DNA of 64,000 bases from Rhizobium tumorigenes (GTDB taxonomy: Bacteria > Pseudomonadota > Alphaproteobacteria > Rhizobiales > Rhizobiaceae): positions 240,573 through 304,572 of the forward strand of contig NZ_CP117259.1 in the NCBI RefSeq assembly GCF_003240565.2. The letters run 5' to 3'. The notes under the pieces are model-generated. The model worked only from the letters and a program-made list of their open reading frames with translations. It was not told the DNA's origin and ran no database searches. The stretch's first letter is position 1, and each line of letters opens with the position of its first letter. The translations under genes and the position numbers were made by a program. Shown in pieces: positions 8,160-16,818 of the stretch.

Positions 8160-9691
8160 CCATCACACTCCATCCAGGCTCGGTGACGCTCGCCGATCTC
8201 TCGATCATCTACTGGACGGGTGAACCTGTCGTCCTCGATCGCTCGTTCGACGCCGGTATCGAGCGTGCCGCCGCCCGTATCGCCGAGATTGCCGCTGGAA
8301 ATGCGCCGGTCTACGGCATCAACACCGGCTTCGGCAAACTGGCGTCGATCAAGATCGACCGTGCCGATGTCGCGACGCTGCAGCGCAATCTGATCCTCTC
8401 CCATTGCTGCGGCGTCGGCCAGCCCCTGACCGAGAATATCGTCCGGCTGATCATGTCCCTGAAGCTGGTGTCGCTCGGGCGCGGCGCCTCCGGCGTGCGG
8501 CTCGAAATGCTGCGGCTGATCGAGGCAATGCTTGAGAGGGGGGTTATCCCCGTCATTCCGGAAAAAGGCTCGGTCGGTGCTTCCGGCGACCTGGCGCCGC
8601 TGGCCCACATGGCGGCGGTCATGATGGGTGAAGGCGAGGCATTTTTTGCCGGCGAACGAATGAGCGGTGGTGCGGCATTGGAAAAGGCCGGGCTGACGCC
8701 GATGGTGCTGGCCGCCAAGGAAGGCCTGGCGCTTATCAACGGCACGCAGACCTCGACGGCACTGGCGCTCGCAGGCCTCTTCCGCGCCCACAGGGCCGCC
8801 CAGGCGGCGCTGATCACAGGGGCGCTGTCGACCGATGCGGCGATGGGCTCGTCGGCGCCATTCCATGCCGATATCCACACCCTGCGCGGCCATCAGGGCC
8901 AGATCGACACTGCTGCTGCGCTGCGGGCGCTGCTCGACAATTCGGTCATCCGCGCAAGCCATATCGAGGGCGACGAGCGCGTCCAGGATCCCTATTGCAT
9001 CCGCTGCCAGCCACAGGTCGACGGCGCCTGCCTGGATCTGTTGCGCCAGGTGGCTAAAACCCTGCAGATAGAGGCCAATGCGGTCACCGACAATCCGCTG
9101 GTGCTGTCCGATAATTCGGTCGTCTCCGGCGGCAATTTCCACGCGGAGCCGGTGGCTTTCGCCGCCGACCAGATCGCGCTCGCCATCTGCGAGATCGGCG
9201 CCATCGCCCAGCGTCGCATTGCGCTGCTGGTCGATCCGACGCTGTCGCACGGCCTGCCGGCATTCCTTGCCAAAAAGCCCGGGCTCAATTCCGGGCTGAT
9301 GATCGCCGAGGTAACATCTGCCGCGCTGATGTCTGAAAACAAGCAGATGTCGCACCCGGCCTCGGTCGATTCCACACCGACTTCGGCCAACCAGGAAGAC
9401 CACGTCTCCATGGCCTGTCACGGTGCGCGCCGGTTGCTGCAGATGACCGACAACCTGTTTGGCATCATCGGAATCGAAGCGCTGACGGCGGCCCAGGGGA
9501 TCGAGTTCCGCGCGCCGCTGGTCACCAGCCCCGAACTCACCGCCGCCGTCGCCGCCATCCGCCGCGTCGTGCCGACGCTCGACGAGGACCGCTACATGGC
9601 AAACGACCTTGCAGCAGCCAGCGACCTGGTATCATCTGGCACACTGAATGCATCGGTGTCCGAGGGTATCCTGCCGGGTCTGGAGGGTTGA
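8156..9691 (+). CDS. hutH: Histidine ammonia-lyase (HutH)
   Basis: HutH removes ammonia from L-histidine to give trans-urocanate, the first step of the pathway. The 511-residue product has the full active site: Tyr53 in YGINTGFG, the MIO-forming Ala142-Ser143-Gly144 in [29 protein letters not shown] with its Tyr and Arg, and NQEDHVS near the C-terminus. It contrasts with the MIO-less paralogue at 82-1572 and shows that true histidase activity is already encoded here. It overlaps hutI by 4 bp. Confidence 0.97.
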   Translation: MTITLHPGSVTLADLSIIYWTGEPVVLDRSFDAGIERAAARIAEIAAGNAPVYGINTGFGKLASIKIDRADVATLQRNLILSHCCGVGQPLTENIVRLIMSLKLVSLGRGASGVRLEMLRLIEAMLERGVIPVIPEKGSVGASGDLAPLAHMAAVMMGEGEAFFAGERMSGGAALEKAGLTPMVLAAKEGLALINGTQTSTALALAGLFRAHRAAQAALITGALSTDAAMGSSAPFHADIHTLRGHQGQIDTAAALRALLDNSVIRASHIEGDERVQDPYCIRCQPQVDGACLDLLRQVAKTLQIEANAVTDNPLVLSDNSVVSGGNFHAEPVAFAADQIALAICEIGAIAQRRIALLVDPTLSHGLPAFLAKKPGLNSGLMIAEVTSAALMSENKQMSHPASVDSTPTSANQEDHVSMACHGARRLLQMTDNLFGIIGIEALTAAQGIEFRAPLVTSPELTAAVAAIRRVVPTLDEDRYMANDLAAASDLVSSGTLNASVSEGILPGLEG

Positions 9692-10040
9692 TTATGGAGG
9701 CATTTCCAGGGGGCAGTTTATGGACGCCAAGGTCGCCCAGGCCGTGGGGACCAGTGGGCTCCCTCCGAACTTCCCTCATCCCTGTGCTCGTCACAGGGAT
9801 CCAGTGCGCCGCGTCTGCGGCGCAGGAGGCTTCCTTCGCTTCAAAAGTGTCATTTCACGGCGCAGACGCGCCGTGGCTAGATTCCTGTGACAGGCACAGG
9901 AATGAGGGTGTGGTTGGTGCCGGCGCGGGGGCAGCCATGCGTAGTGTGGACGCCAACGAGCGGATAGTTGGCCACCGGGGTGACGGGGTGGGCGTTGCGT
10001 CCGCCGACTTTACATCTGCGCAAGCTACGGAGACCATTCA
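9692..10040. other. hutH-hutG intergenic region with a repeat element
   Basis: This 349-bp gap inside the hut cluster is mostly taken up by the inverted-repeat element at 9773-9908. The remaining flanks show no convincing ORF. A GGAG ribosome-binding site for hutG lies near 10028. Whether hutGU is read from the hutI promoter through this gap or from its own promoter cannot be told from sequence. Confidence 0.6.
9773..9908. repeat. RIME-like palindromic repeat element
   Basis: Two arms of about 47 bp (9773-9820 and 9860-9908) are inverted copies of each other at roughly 85-90% by eye. Each arm is itself a mosaic of smaller palindromes: CCTGTG...CACAGG, and GCGCCGC-GTCT-GCGGCGC on the left or CGGCGC-AGAC-GCGCCG on the right. 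This architecture fits the Rhizobium-specific intergenic mosaic elements known in rhizobial genomes. Transcribed, it would form a large hairpin between hutH and hutG. Confidence 0.7.
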
Positions 10041-10847
10041 ATGAGCGCACCTGTTTTCGAAGTCCGCCGGGGCTCCTCGCCCGTTGTGCTCGCCTTCCCC
10101 CATACAGGCACCGACGTACCAGCGGATATCTGGGAGCGACTAAACGACAATGGCCGCATTCTCGCCGATACCGACTGGCACATCCACCGGCTCTACGACG
10201 GCCTGCTCGACGACGCGACGACGGTGCGGGCCACCTTCCATCGGTACGTTATCGACGCCAATCGTGATCCCGATGGATCGAGCCTTTATCCTGGTCAAAA
10301 TACCACCGGCCTGATCCCGGGCACGGATTTCGACGGCAAGCCGATCTGGAGGGATGGTGCCGAGCCTTCCGACGGCGACACCTACGCCCGGTTGTCGGCG
10401 TTTCATGCGCCCTATCATGCGGCCCTTGCTGCCGAGATCGCACGGGTCAAGGCGATCCATGGCATCGCCGTCCTCTATGACTGCCACTCGATCCGTGCCC
10501 ACATTCCCTTCCTGTTCGAGGGCACGCTTCCGGATCTCAATATCGGCACCGACATGGGCAAGACCTGCGCGCCGGCGATCGAGGCTGCAACCGTTGCCAT
10601 CGCCGCTGAAGCCGCCGGCTACACCAGCACGCTGAACGGCCGTTTCAAGGGCGGCTGGACAACCCGCCATTATGGCCAGCCGGCATCGGGCGTCCATGCC
10701 ATCCAGATGGAGCTGGCGCAATCGACCCATCTTGCCGCCGAAGCTCCGCCCTTCGCCTATGATCCTGAAAAGGCCGAGGCGCTGCGCGTTCCGCTCAAGT
10801 CCATTCTGTCGCGCATCGAACAGATCGCGCTCGACCTCATCAGCTAA
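10041..10847 (+). CDS. hutG: N-formylglutamate deformylase (HutG)
   Basis: HutG hydrolyses N-formyl-L-glutamate to glutamate and formate, ending the pathway that passes through HutF. The 268-residue product belongs to the N-formylglutamate amidohydrolase family: FPHTGTDVP near residue 19, DTDWHIHRLYD, VIDANRDPDG, and LYDCHSIRAHIP supply likely metal and catalytic residues. GGAG precedes the ATG. It is 12 bp from hutU and separated from hutH by a repeat-bearing gap. Confidence 0.95.
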   Translation: MSAPVFEVRRGSSPVVLAFPHTGTDVPADIWERLNDNGRILADTDWHIHRLYDGLLDDATTVRATFHRYVIDANRDPDGSSLYPGQNTTGLIPGTDFDGKPIWRDGAEPSDGDTYARLSAFHAPYHAALAAEIARVKAIHGIAVLYDCHSIRAHIPFLFEGTLPDLNIGTDMGKTCAPAIEAATVAIAAEAAGYTSTLNGRFKGGWTTRHYGQPASGVHAIQMELAQSTHLAAEAPPFAYDPEKAEALRVPLKSILSRIEQIALDLIS

Positions 10848-10859
10848 GGGGATTTCGTC

Positions 10860-12533
10860 ATGACCAATTCACGCCACAACATCCGCGAGATCCGGGCGCC
10901 ACGCGGGCCGGAGCTCAACACCAAGAGCTGGATGACGGAAGCGCCGCTGCGCATGCTGATGAACAATCTCGACCCTGACGTCGCCGAGAACCCAAACGAA
11001 CTCGTCGTCTACGGCGGTATCGGCCGGGCGACACGCACCTGGGAAGACTTCGACAGCATCGTCGCGACACTGAAGACGCTCACCGAGGAAGAGACGCTGC
11101 TGGTGCAATCCGGCAAGCCGGTCGGCGTGTTCCGCACCCACAAGGATGCGCCGCGCGTGCTGATCGCCAATTCCAACCTCGTGCCACACTGGGCGACATG
11201 GGATCATTTCAACGAGCTCGATAAGAAGGGCCTTGCGATGTATGGCCAGATGACGGCCGGCTCGTGGATCTATATCGGCGCCCAAGGCATCGTCCAGGGC
11301 ACTTATGAGACCTTCGTCGAAGCCGGACGCCAGCACTATGGCGGCAGCCTCAAGGGCAAATGGATCCTCACCGGCGGTCTCGGCGGCATGGGTGGCGCTC
11401 AGCCGCTTGCCGCCGTCATGGCCGGTGCCTGCTGCCTCGCCGTCGAATGCGACGAAACCCGCGCCGATTTCCGCCTGCGCACCCGCTATGTCGACGAAAA
11501 GACCGACAGCCTCGACGAGGCGCTGGCCAAGATCGATGCCTGGACCAAGGCCGGCGAGGCAAAGTCGATCGCGCTGATCGGCAATGCCGCCGAAATTTTC
11601 CCCGAGCTTTTCAAGCGCGGCGTCCGGCCGGATATCGTCACCGACCAGACCTCCGCTCACGATCCGCTGCACGGCTACCTGCCGCTAGGCTGGACCGTGG
11701 CCGAATGGAAATCCAAACAGGAGACTGCGCCGAAGGAAGTCGAGGCCGCTGCGCGCGCCTCGATGAAGATCCACGTCGCCGCCATGGTCGATTTCTGGAA
11801 CGCCGGTGTGCCGACGCTCGATTACGGCAACAATATCCGCCAGGTCGCGAAAGACGAGGGTCTGGAGAATGCCTTCGCTTTCCCCGGCTTCGTCCCGGCC
11901 TATATCCGGCCGCTGTTCTGCCGCGGCATCGGCCCGTTCCGCTGGGCGGCGCTGTCGGGCGATCCGGAGGATATCTACAAGACCGACGCCAAGGTGAAGG
12001 AACTGACGCCCGGTAATACCCATTTGCACAACTGGCTCGACATGGCGCGTGAACGCATCGCCTTCCAGGGCCTGCCCGCCCGCATCTGCTGGGTGGGTCT
12101 CGGCGACCGCGACCGGATCGGTCTGGCCTTCAACGAAATGGTCAAGAGCGGTGAGCTTTCCGCGCCCGTCGTCATCGGCCGCGATCATCTCGATAGTGGC
12201 TCCGTCGCATCGCCGAACCGCGAAACCGAGGCGATGAAGGATGGCTCGGACGCCGTCTCCGACTGGCCGCTGCTCAACGCCTTGCTGAACACTGCCTCCG
12301 GCGCCACCTGGGTATCGATCCATCACGGCGGCGGCGTCGGCATGGGCTTTTCGCAGCACGCCGGCATGGTCATCTGCTGCGACGGCTCGGAAGACGCCGC
12401 CCGCCGCATCGCCCGCGTCCTGTGGAACGACCCCGCCACCGGCGTCATGCGCCACGCCGACGCTGGCTACGAGATCGCCGTCGATTGCGCCAAGGAAAAG
12501 GGTCTCCGTTTGCCGGGAATTCTCGGCAACTGA
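10860..12533 (+). CDS. hutU: Urocanate hydratase (HutU)
   Basis: HutU adds water to urocanate to give 4-imidazolone-5-propionate, using tightly bound NAD+ as an electrophile. The 557-residue length is normal. Visible family features include [13 protein letters not shown], the NAD-binding segment [15 protein letters not shown] (glycine-rich, about residue 170), [14 protein letters not shown], and the C-terminal [15 protein letters not shown]. The Cys in [13 protein letters not shown] corresponds to the conserved active-site region. An AAGGGGA ribosome-binding site precedes the ATG. It is the last hut gene. Confidence 0.97.
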   Translation: MTNSRHNIREIRAPRGPELNTKSWMTEAPLRMLMNNLDPDVAENPNELVVYGGIGRATRTWEDFDSIVATLKTLTEEETLLVQSGKPVGVFRTHKDAPRVLIANSNLVPHWATWDHFNELDKKGLAMYGQMTAGSWIYIGAQGIVQGTYETFVEAGRQHYGGSLKGKWILTGGLGGMGGAQPLAAVMAGACCLAVECDETRADFRLRTRYVDEKTDSLDEALAKIDAWTKAGEAKSIALIGNAAEIFPELFKRGVRPDIVTDQTSAHDPLHGYLPLGWTVAEWKSKQETAPKEVEAAARASMKIHVAAMVDFWNAGVPTLDYGNNIRQVAKDEGLENAFAFPGFVPAYIRPLFCRGIGPFRWAALSGDPEDIYKTDAKVKELTPGNTHLHNWLDMARERIAFQGLPARICWVGLGDRDRIGLAFNEMVKSGELSAPVVIGRDHLDSGSVASPNRETEAMKDGSDAVSDWPLLNALLNTASGATWVSIHHGGGVGMGFSQHAGMVICCDGSEDAARRIARVLWNDPATGVMRHADAGYEIAVDCAKEKGLRLPGILGN

Positions 12534-12549
12534 GGTCGCGAGGTTAGCC

Positions 12550-12576
12550 AAGGCCGCCGTCTTCGGCGGTGGCCTT
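12550..12576 (+). terminator. Possible terminator hairpin after hutU
   Basis: AAGGCCGCCG, loop TCTT, then CGGCGGTGGCCTT forms a GC-rich stem with a 3-nt bulge, 16 bp after the hutU stop. There is no clear T-run after it, so rho-independent termination is only possible, not certain. Confidence 0.4.
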
Positions 12577-12809
12577 GCGCGATTATCCAATGCCCGGGCC
12601 TCTGCCTTTAAACCAACAGCTTCCCGTGTCCGAACCGAGCGGTCAACTCTTGGATGAAGTCCTTTCGCCGAAAGCAAAATAACCGCAGCCATGCAACGTC
12701 CCCACCCGAAAAAATCGGCCACCGTTCGCGGACACAGACAGTGTTGTCGCGGCGCGTGTGGTCGGGTACTTCTTGTTCTCCGCGCGGTGGAATGACTAGG
12801 GAGATGACG

Positions 12810-13469
12810 ATGACGGACGAGCCGGTTTCGGATAGCAAGCTAACCACTTCCAAGCGGCGGTGGGCGGCGGAGGGCAAGTTTCTGACCGGTCGCGTCAGCC
12901 GGGCGGAGAGCGAACGGTTGCCGCCGGGGCAGCATTTGGTGAAGAACTGGCCGGTGCTCGATCTCGGCACCCAGCCCGAAGTTGCGCTTTCAAGCTGGCG
13001 GCTGGAGGTTGGTGGCCGGGTCGAGGTGCCGCTGTCGCTCGACTGGGCGGCATTCTGCGCCCTTGAGCAAAGCAGCAAGGTCAGCGACATGCACTGCGTC
13101 ACCACATGGTCGCGCTATGACAACAAATGGGACGGCGTTTCCACCCGCGATCTTCTCGATCATGTCATGCCAAAGACGGACGCCGACTACGTCATGCTCA
13201 CCAGCTATGATGGCTATACGACCAACCTGCCGCTGGCCGATTTCGCTGCCGAGGATGCAATCCTTGCCACCGCCTGGGAGGGCCAGCCGCTCAGCCGCGA
13301 TCACGGCGGACCGATGCGCCTTGTCGTGCCACATCTCTATCTCTGGAAGAGCGCCAAATGGCTGCGACGCATTGACCTGATGAAATCGGACAAGGCCGGG
13401 TTCTGGGAGAAGAACGGCTATCACATGCGCGGCGATCCCTGGCGAGAGCAGCGCTACACGGAAGACTGA
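12810..13469 (+). CDS. Sulfite-oxidase-like molybdopterin oxidoreductase
   Basis: A 219-residue protein of the sulfite oxidase superfamily, single Moco-domain type (YuiH-like). The Moco-ligating Cys lies in SDMHCVTTWSRYDN near residue 94. Other family signatures are YTTNLPL, DHGGPMRLVVPHLYLWKSAKW and GFWEKNGYHMRGDPWREQRY. No signal peptide, Tat motif, haem or dimerisation domain is seen, so it is probably cytoplasmic with an unknown substrate. The ATG at 12810 was chosen because AGGGAG ends 6 bases upstream; the longer reading from 12654 has an unconserved, basic N-terminus. Confidence 0.85.
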   Translation: MTDEPVSDSKLTTSKRRWAAEGKFLTGRVSRAESERLPPGQHLVKNWPVLDLGTQPEVALSSWRLEVGGRVEVPLSLDWAAFCALEQSSKVSDMHCVTTWSRYDNKWDGVSTRDLLDHVMPKTDADYVMLTSYDGYTTNLPLADFAAEDAILATAWEGQPLSRDHGGPMRLVVPHLYLWKSAKWLRRIDLMKSDKAGFWEKNGYHMRGDPWREQRYTED

Positions 13470-13632
13470 ACTCGAAGTAGCGCAGGCAATCTGCCGACAC
13501 CACAATCGCACTCAGTGCAATTGATCGGAGAGTGAAGCCTGTCTCTTCAATTTTACCGTGATCGCATCGGGGTGCGGAACTTAGCCCCGCTCCATGTGTT
13601 CCCCTGCCATCGCATATCAATGACAGGAGAGC

Positions 13633-13932
13633 ATGATGTTTCTCAAATTACTCGCTGCCTCGACACTCGCCTTGAGCATGGCCACCGCTGTTGTCGCCGA
13701 ACCGCTCACCCTGCGCGTCACTCCCAAGGGTCCGCGCGTGGTAACCGTCTACAGCGCAGTCATCGATCACTCGAAGGACGCGATTTCGCCAAGCGGTATC
13801 ATCAATGTCGACCTGCCGTTCACCGGCACCACAAATCGCACGCCGACCCGCATCCAGTGCGACTCGAACCCGACGACGTCTGTGATGCGCAGCAACACTT
13901 TCGACGCTGCGCCGCTTTCTGACTGCCCGTAA
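13633..13932 (+). CDS. Small secreted hypothetical protein
   Basis: A 99-residue ORF with a clear signal peptide, MMFLKLLAASTLALSMATA, and likely cleavage after VVA before EPLTLRV. The mature part is about 77 residues, rich in Thr/Ser/Pro, with two Cys (RIQCDS and the C-terminal SDCP) that could form a disulfide. AGGAGAG lies 4-9 bases before the first ATG. I do not recognise the family; periplasmic location is inferred. Confidence 0.6.
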   Translation: MMFLKLLAASTLALSMATAVVAEPLTLRVTPKGPRVVTVYSAVIDHSKDAISPSGIINVDLPFTGTTNRTPTRIQCDSNPTTSVMRSNTFDAAPLSDCP

Positions 13933-14011
13933 AGGGATAAGGTCGGTTTTCGCACCAGCTGCATGCAAAACGGCCGTGCCGCATCAGCTGGCGGCGTGGC
14001 GCGGGCTCACC

Positions 14012-14401
14012 TCAAGCGACCTCTATGTCCGTAGCCGCAAAGCCGTTGCCAGAAAAAAGCAATGGTTGGCGATAATATCTTGCGCAAGCATATGTCAGGC
14101 AGTCGTCGAGACTGAGACCGCCGTCGCTTCTACCAAAATTGGAGTAGGCCTCCACCGCGAGTGAAGCGGCTCGCGGGGGCACAGCCACCGACTGGATATT
14201 CATCAGTTGCAGGAAGGTGGCGACAGCCTCGGACGCTTCATCGACCGGAATTTCCAATTCGACGACAAGTGCCAGTGTCGTTCGAGCGACCGCCATTGGC
14301 GACGTGAGGCGTACGGTCGACGCCTGCATCCGCCTTGCAAATTCGCGCGCGGCCTCTTCGTCGGTCATCATTGCCAGCAGTACAGAGCCATCGATAAACA
14401 T
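14012..14401 (-). CDS. vapC: VapC-family PIN-domain toxin
   Basis: A 129-residue PIN-domain ribonuclease, the toxin of a type II toxin-antitoxin pair. Acidic residues in the expected order are Asp4 in MFIDGS, Glu in the VVELEIP region, Asp-Asp in LSLDDCLTYACAR and the late Asp in FAATDIE. They bind Mg2+ for RNA cleavage. The usual D-T/S-S start is D-G-S here, a minor change. Its ATG overlaps the antitoxin stop by one base (TGATG), the coupling typical of vapBC. Confidence 0.88.
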   Translation of the reverse strand: MFIDGSVLLAMMTDEEAAREFARRMQASTVRLTSPMAVARTTLALVVELEIPVDEASEAVATFLQLMNIQSVAVPPRAASLAVEAYSNFGRSDGGLSLDDCLTYACARYYRQPLLFSGNGFAATDIEVA

Positions 14402-14619
14402 CAGCGCGGCTCTGCATCAGTGTTACGCACGGTGGCCTTCGTGCGCAGGTTTCGGCAGAAGGCCACGGCGATATCTTCCAGCACCGGCTTTGCCAGTTCG
14501 GTATCGAGCGCCAGTTGCAGCGCCTTGCGGACAGCCTCGGTCTTCGATGGCGCCTTGGTCAGCGCCTGATAGCGACGCGCCAGGCGGTCGATGGCATCGT
14601 CCTTGATGTAGAGTGGCAT
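14401..14619 (-). CDS. vapB: VapB-family antitoxin
   Basis: A 72-residue antitoxin of the Rv0623/PSK-like transcription-factor family: MPLYIKDDAIDRLARRYQ opens a short DNA-binding N-terminus and SKTEAVRKALQLALDTE follows. It should bind VapC and repress its own operon. The start at 14619 was chosen for its GGAGA site and family-typical beginning; the upstream in-frame reading to 14778 overlaps the divergent SDR gene region and looks noncoding. Confidence 0.87.
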   Translation of the reverse strand: MPLYIKDDAIDRLARRYQALTKAPSKTEAVRKALQLALDTELAKPVLEDIAVAFCRNLRTKATVRNTDAEPR

Positions 14620-14734
14620 GGCTCTGTCTCCTTGGTGCCGCGGTGTTACGACCTCGGGGATGGCTGGACAAGCCGGCATCTGCGGCGCAGATGGTGAGAA
14701 CACGTCGCCAGTTTCCTTCGAGGCAAATATCGCT

Positions 14735-15472
14735 ATGACACCTCCCGTCGCACTCGTCACCGGCTCGACCTCGGGCATCGGTGCCGCAATCGCCCGGCGG
14801 CTTGCCGCAGAAGGCTATGCAATCGTCCTCCATTCCAGGTCGTCTGTTGACGCCGGGCTGGCGCTTGCAGGCATGCTGCCGATGGCGACCTATATCCAGG
14901 CCGATCTCGCTGTCGATGCCGACAGGGCAAGGCTGGTCGCCGGGGCGGTTGCCCAATGGGGTCGGCTCGACGTGCTTGTCAACAATGCCGGCATCAGCCG
15001 CGTCATTCCCCATTCCGATATGGCTGCGGCCACGCCGGCGATCTGGCATGAGCTCTACGAGGTCAACGTCGTCGCGCCGTTCCGGCTGGTGGCCGAGGCT
15101 GAACCGGCGCTGCGAACAGCCGCCCGCACCGGACGACCGGGCTCTGTCGTCAACATTTCCTCCCATGCCGGCATCCGCCCCAAGGGGGCCTCCATCCCCT
15201 ACGCTGCTGCAAAGGCGGCTCTCAACCACACGACACGGCTGATGGCCCTGTCGCTGGCACCCGATATCCGCGTCAACGCCGTCGCGCCCGGTCTGGTCGA
15301 TACGCCGCTGACAGCGGATTGGACTGCCGCACAGGATTTGTGGCGAAACCATTCGCCGATGCGCCGGGCTGCGACGCCGGACGACATCGCGCAGGCTGTC
15401 TGGATGCTTGTCTCGTCGGACTATGTGACGGGGGAGATAATGTTGCTGGACGGCGGTCTCAATCTGACCTGA
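14735..15472 (+). CDS. SDR-family oxidoreductase (3-ketoacyl-ACP reductase-like)
   Basis: A 245-residue classical short-chain dehydrogenase. The nucleotide site is TGSTSGIG (9-16), followed by NNAG, the catalytic Ser in VVNISSHAG, and Tyr-x3-Lys in IPYAAAKAAL; the C-terminus is GEIMLLDGGLNLT. It resembles FabG-type reductases but stands alone, away from fatty-acid genes, so its substrate is open. The ATG at 14735 opens the Rossmann strand (MTPPVALVTG); the longer in-frame reading from 14618 runs through the vapB promoter. Confidence 0.9.
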   Translation: MTPPVALVTGSTSGIGAAIARRLAAEGYAIVLHSRSSVDAGLALAGMLPMATYIQADLAVDADRARLVAGAVAQWGRLDVLVNNAGISRVIPHSDMAAATPAIWHELYEVNVVAPFRLVAEAEPALRTAARTGRPGSVVNISSHAGIRPKGASIPYAAAKAALNHTTRLMALSLAPDIRVNAVAPGLVDTPLTADWTAAQDLWRNHSPMRRAATPDDIAQAVWMLVSSDYVTGEIMLLDGGLNLT

Positions 15473-15500
15473 CATTCCAGATAAAACGGCGACGGGACCC

Positions 15501-16031
15501 TCAGTGAGGGTGGTGCTGAAGCCGTGCTGGTGCCGGTTCCTCTGCAAGGTCGTCAAGCACGTCGCGAAGTGTCCTTGCGATATCCAGGCGACCGCTTTTT
15601 AGCGCAGCACGGTGTGCTTGCGAGCAGAGGTCCTGCAACGTGGCGCTCTCCTCGACGACGGGCACGACTGGGAAAACGATGCCGGCATATTGCGATGGGG
15701 TGCCGTCGGCGTTTCGAAAGCAGCGACCGAAGGCCATGATCTCGGTATAGAACCCCCGGGCAGAGCGGACGCGGTAATTCTGCTGGCAGGGATGTCCCGA
15801 AACGACGGCTTCATGCACGGATTTTGCGACACGGGCCTTATCTTCCGGATGGACGCGGTCGAGATAGCGCTCGATCGGCAAACCGACCATCGTCTCTGAA
15901 GGATCGAGGCCGAAAACGGAAGCGAAGGCGCTATCGGCGAAAAATTGGTCGGTTTCTATATCCCAGGTAAAAACCCCCGAGTCCATCGGAGACGTCTGCG
16001 AATTCCGGACCAAAATATTGTCTTTTGCCAT
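15501..16031 (-). CDS. PAS-domain protein without output domain
   Basis: A 176-residue protein with one PAS fold (about residues 14-125). It shows the PAS/PAC sequence VHPEDKARVAKSVHEAV and a PAC-like end at FRNADGTPSQYAGIVFPVV. No kinase, cyclase or HTH follows; the C-terminal 50 residues are helical with a His/Pro-rich tail. It could be a stand-alone sensor acting with another kinase. The ATG at 16031 follows GGAGAGG, whereas the one at 16043 has no good site. Confidence 0.7.
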   Translation of the reverse strand: MAKDNILVRNSQTSPMDSGVFTWDIETDQFFADSAFASVFGLDPSETMVGLPIERYLDRVHPEDKARVAKSVHEAVVSGHPCQQNYRVRSARGFYTEIMAFGRCFRNADGTPSQYAGIVFPVVPVVEESATLQDLCSQAHRAALKSGRLDIARTLRDVLDDLAEEPAPARLQHHPH

Positions 16032-16203
16032 GTGCCTCTCCATGCCCGTTATTCAACATGAGCGCGCGGACAGGCCTCTGCAAGGGACAAAAGGGCATGG
16101 CTCTGAAAAATATCGACGTTTCCTCCCCAGAGCACGCCGTAAGCACCTGAGCCATGCCAAAAAACCATCGGCGAGCGGGCGTGCCTGCCTGCCGATGGTG
16201 GCC

Positions 16204-16686
16204 TCACCGCGCTTGCATTTCGCTCGCATGCCGGACAGCGGCGACAAAGGAGGTTTCTGTCTTGATTTCCCGCGTCGACATCGACGTGACCGTCCGACGC
16301 ACGCCCGGCAGGCGGCTGAGCTCCTGACGCAGCTGGCAGTCCAGGGCCACCATGTCCACGGCCAGGATATGCAGCAGGTAGTCGGCGTCGCCTGTGGTCG
16401 CATGGCAGCGCCAGATCAGCGGGTTTTTCCGGACTGCTTCCTCGAAGGCGTCCGACAGTTCGAAATCGATAGACACCTGGACAAACGCCTCGAGGCCGAA
16501 GCCGAGCTGGGCCGGATCGAGCGTTGTGGTATACCCCCGGATGAGACCGGCGGCCTCCAGAGCCTTGACGCGCTTCCAGCATGGCGTCTTGCTCAGCCCG
16601 ACCTGCTCGGCCAGCGCTGCGAACGACATGCGGGCGTCGCTTTCCAGCGCCGAAACTATTTTAAGATCCAGTGGGTTTAAATTCAT
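16204..16686 (-). CDS. Lrp/AsnC-family transcriptional regulator
   Basis: A 160-residue Lrp/AsnC protein. An N-terminal winged helix includes LDLKIVSALESDARMSF and the recognition helix LSKTPCWKRVKALE; the C-terminal RAM domain runs from about residue 65 with GDADYLLHILAVD. It is transcribed divergently from the tryptophan 2,3-dioxygenase-family gene 132 bp away, so it likely controls that gene in response to an amino acid such as tryptophan. That role is inferred from arrangement. Confidence 0.92.
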   Translation of the reverse strand: MNLNPLDLKIVSALESDARMSFAALAEQVGLSKTPCWKRVKALEAAGLIRGYTTTLDPAQLGFGLEAFVQVSIDFELSDAFEEAVRKNPLIWRCHATTGDADYLLHILAVDMVALDCQLRQELSRLPGVRRTVTSMSTREIKTETSFVAAVRHASEMQAR

Positions 16687-16752
16687 CGTTCTCCGCCCTG
16701 GGGCTCCAATCGAGCGATCGTTCTACCAGTTGCCCATGCTGGATGACAGAAA

Positions 16753-16765
16753 GGAACAATGTTCC
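16753..16765. promoter_or_regulatory. Palindrome in the Lrp/dioxygenase divergent promoter
   Basis: GGAAC-AAT-GTTCC lies between the divergent Lrp/AsnC and dioxygenase-family genes, about 54 bp before the latter's start. Downstream AT-rich sequence (AATATTTCGTATTGTT) may hold the promoter. It is a candidate regulator site but does not obviously match an Lrp consensus. Confidence 0.3.
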
Positions 16766-16818
16766 AGGGAATATTTCGTATTGTTAGGAAAACAGCTGCA
16801 CAATATAAGGGGACCAAA

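Noticed and set aside
8096..9421. A 441-codon minus-strand frame opposite hutH
   Set aside because: Antisense shadow of hutH, with no start signal and no protein-family features.
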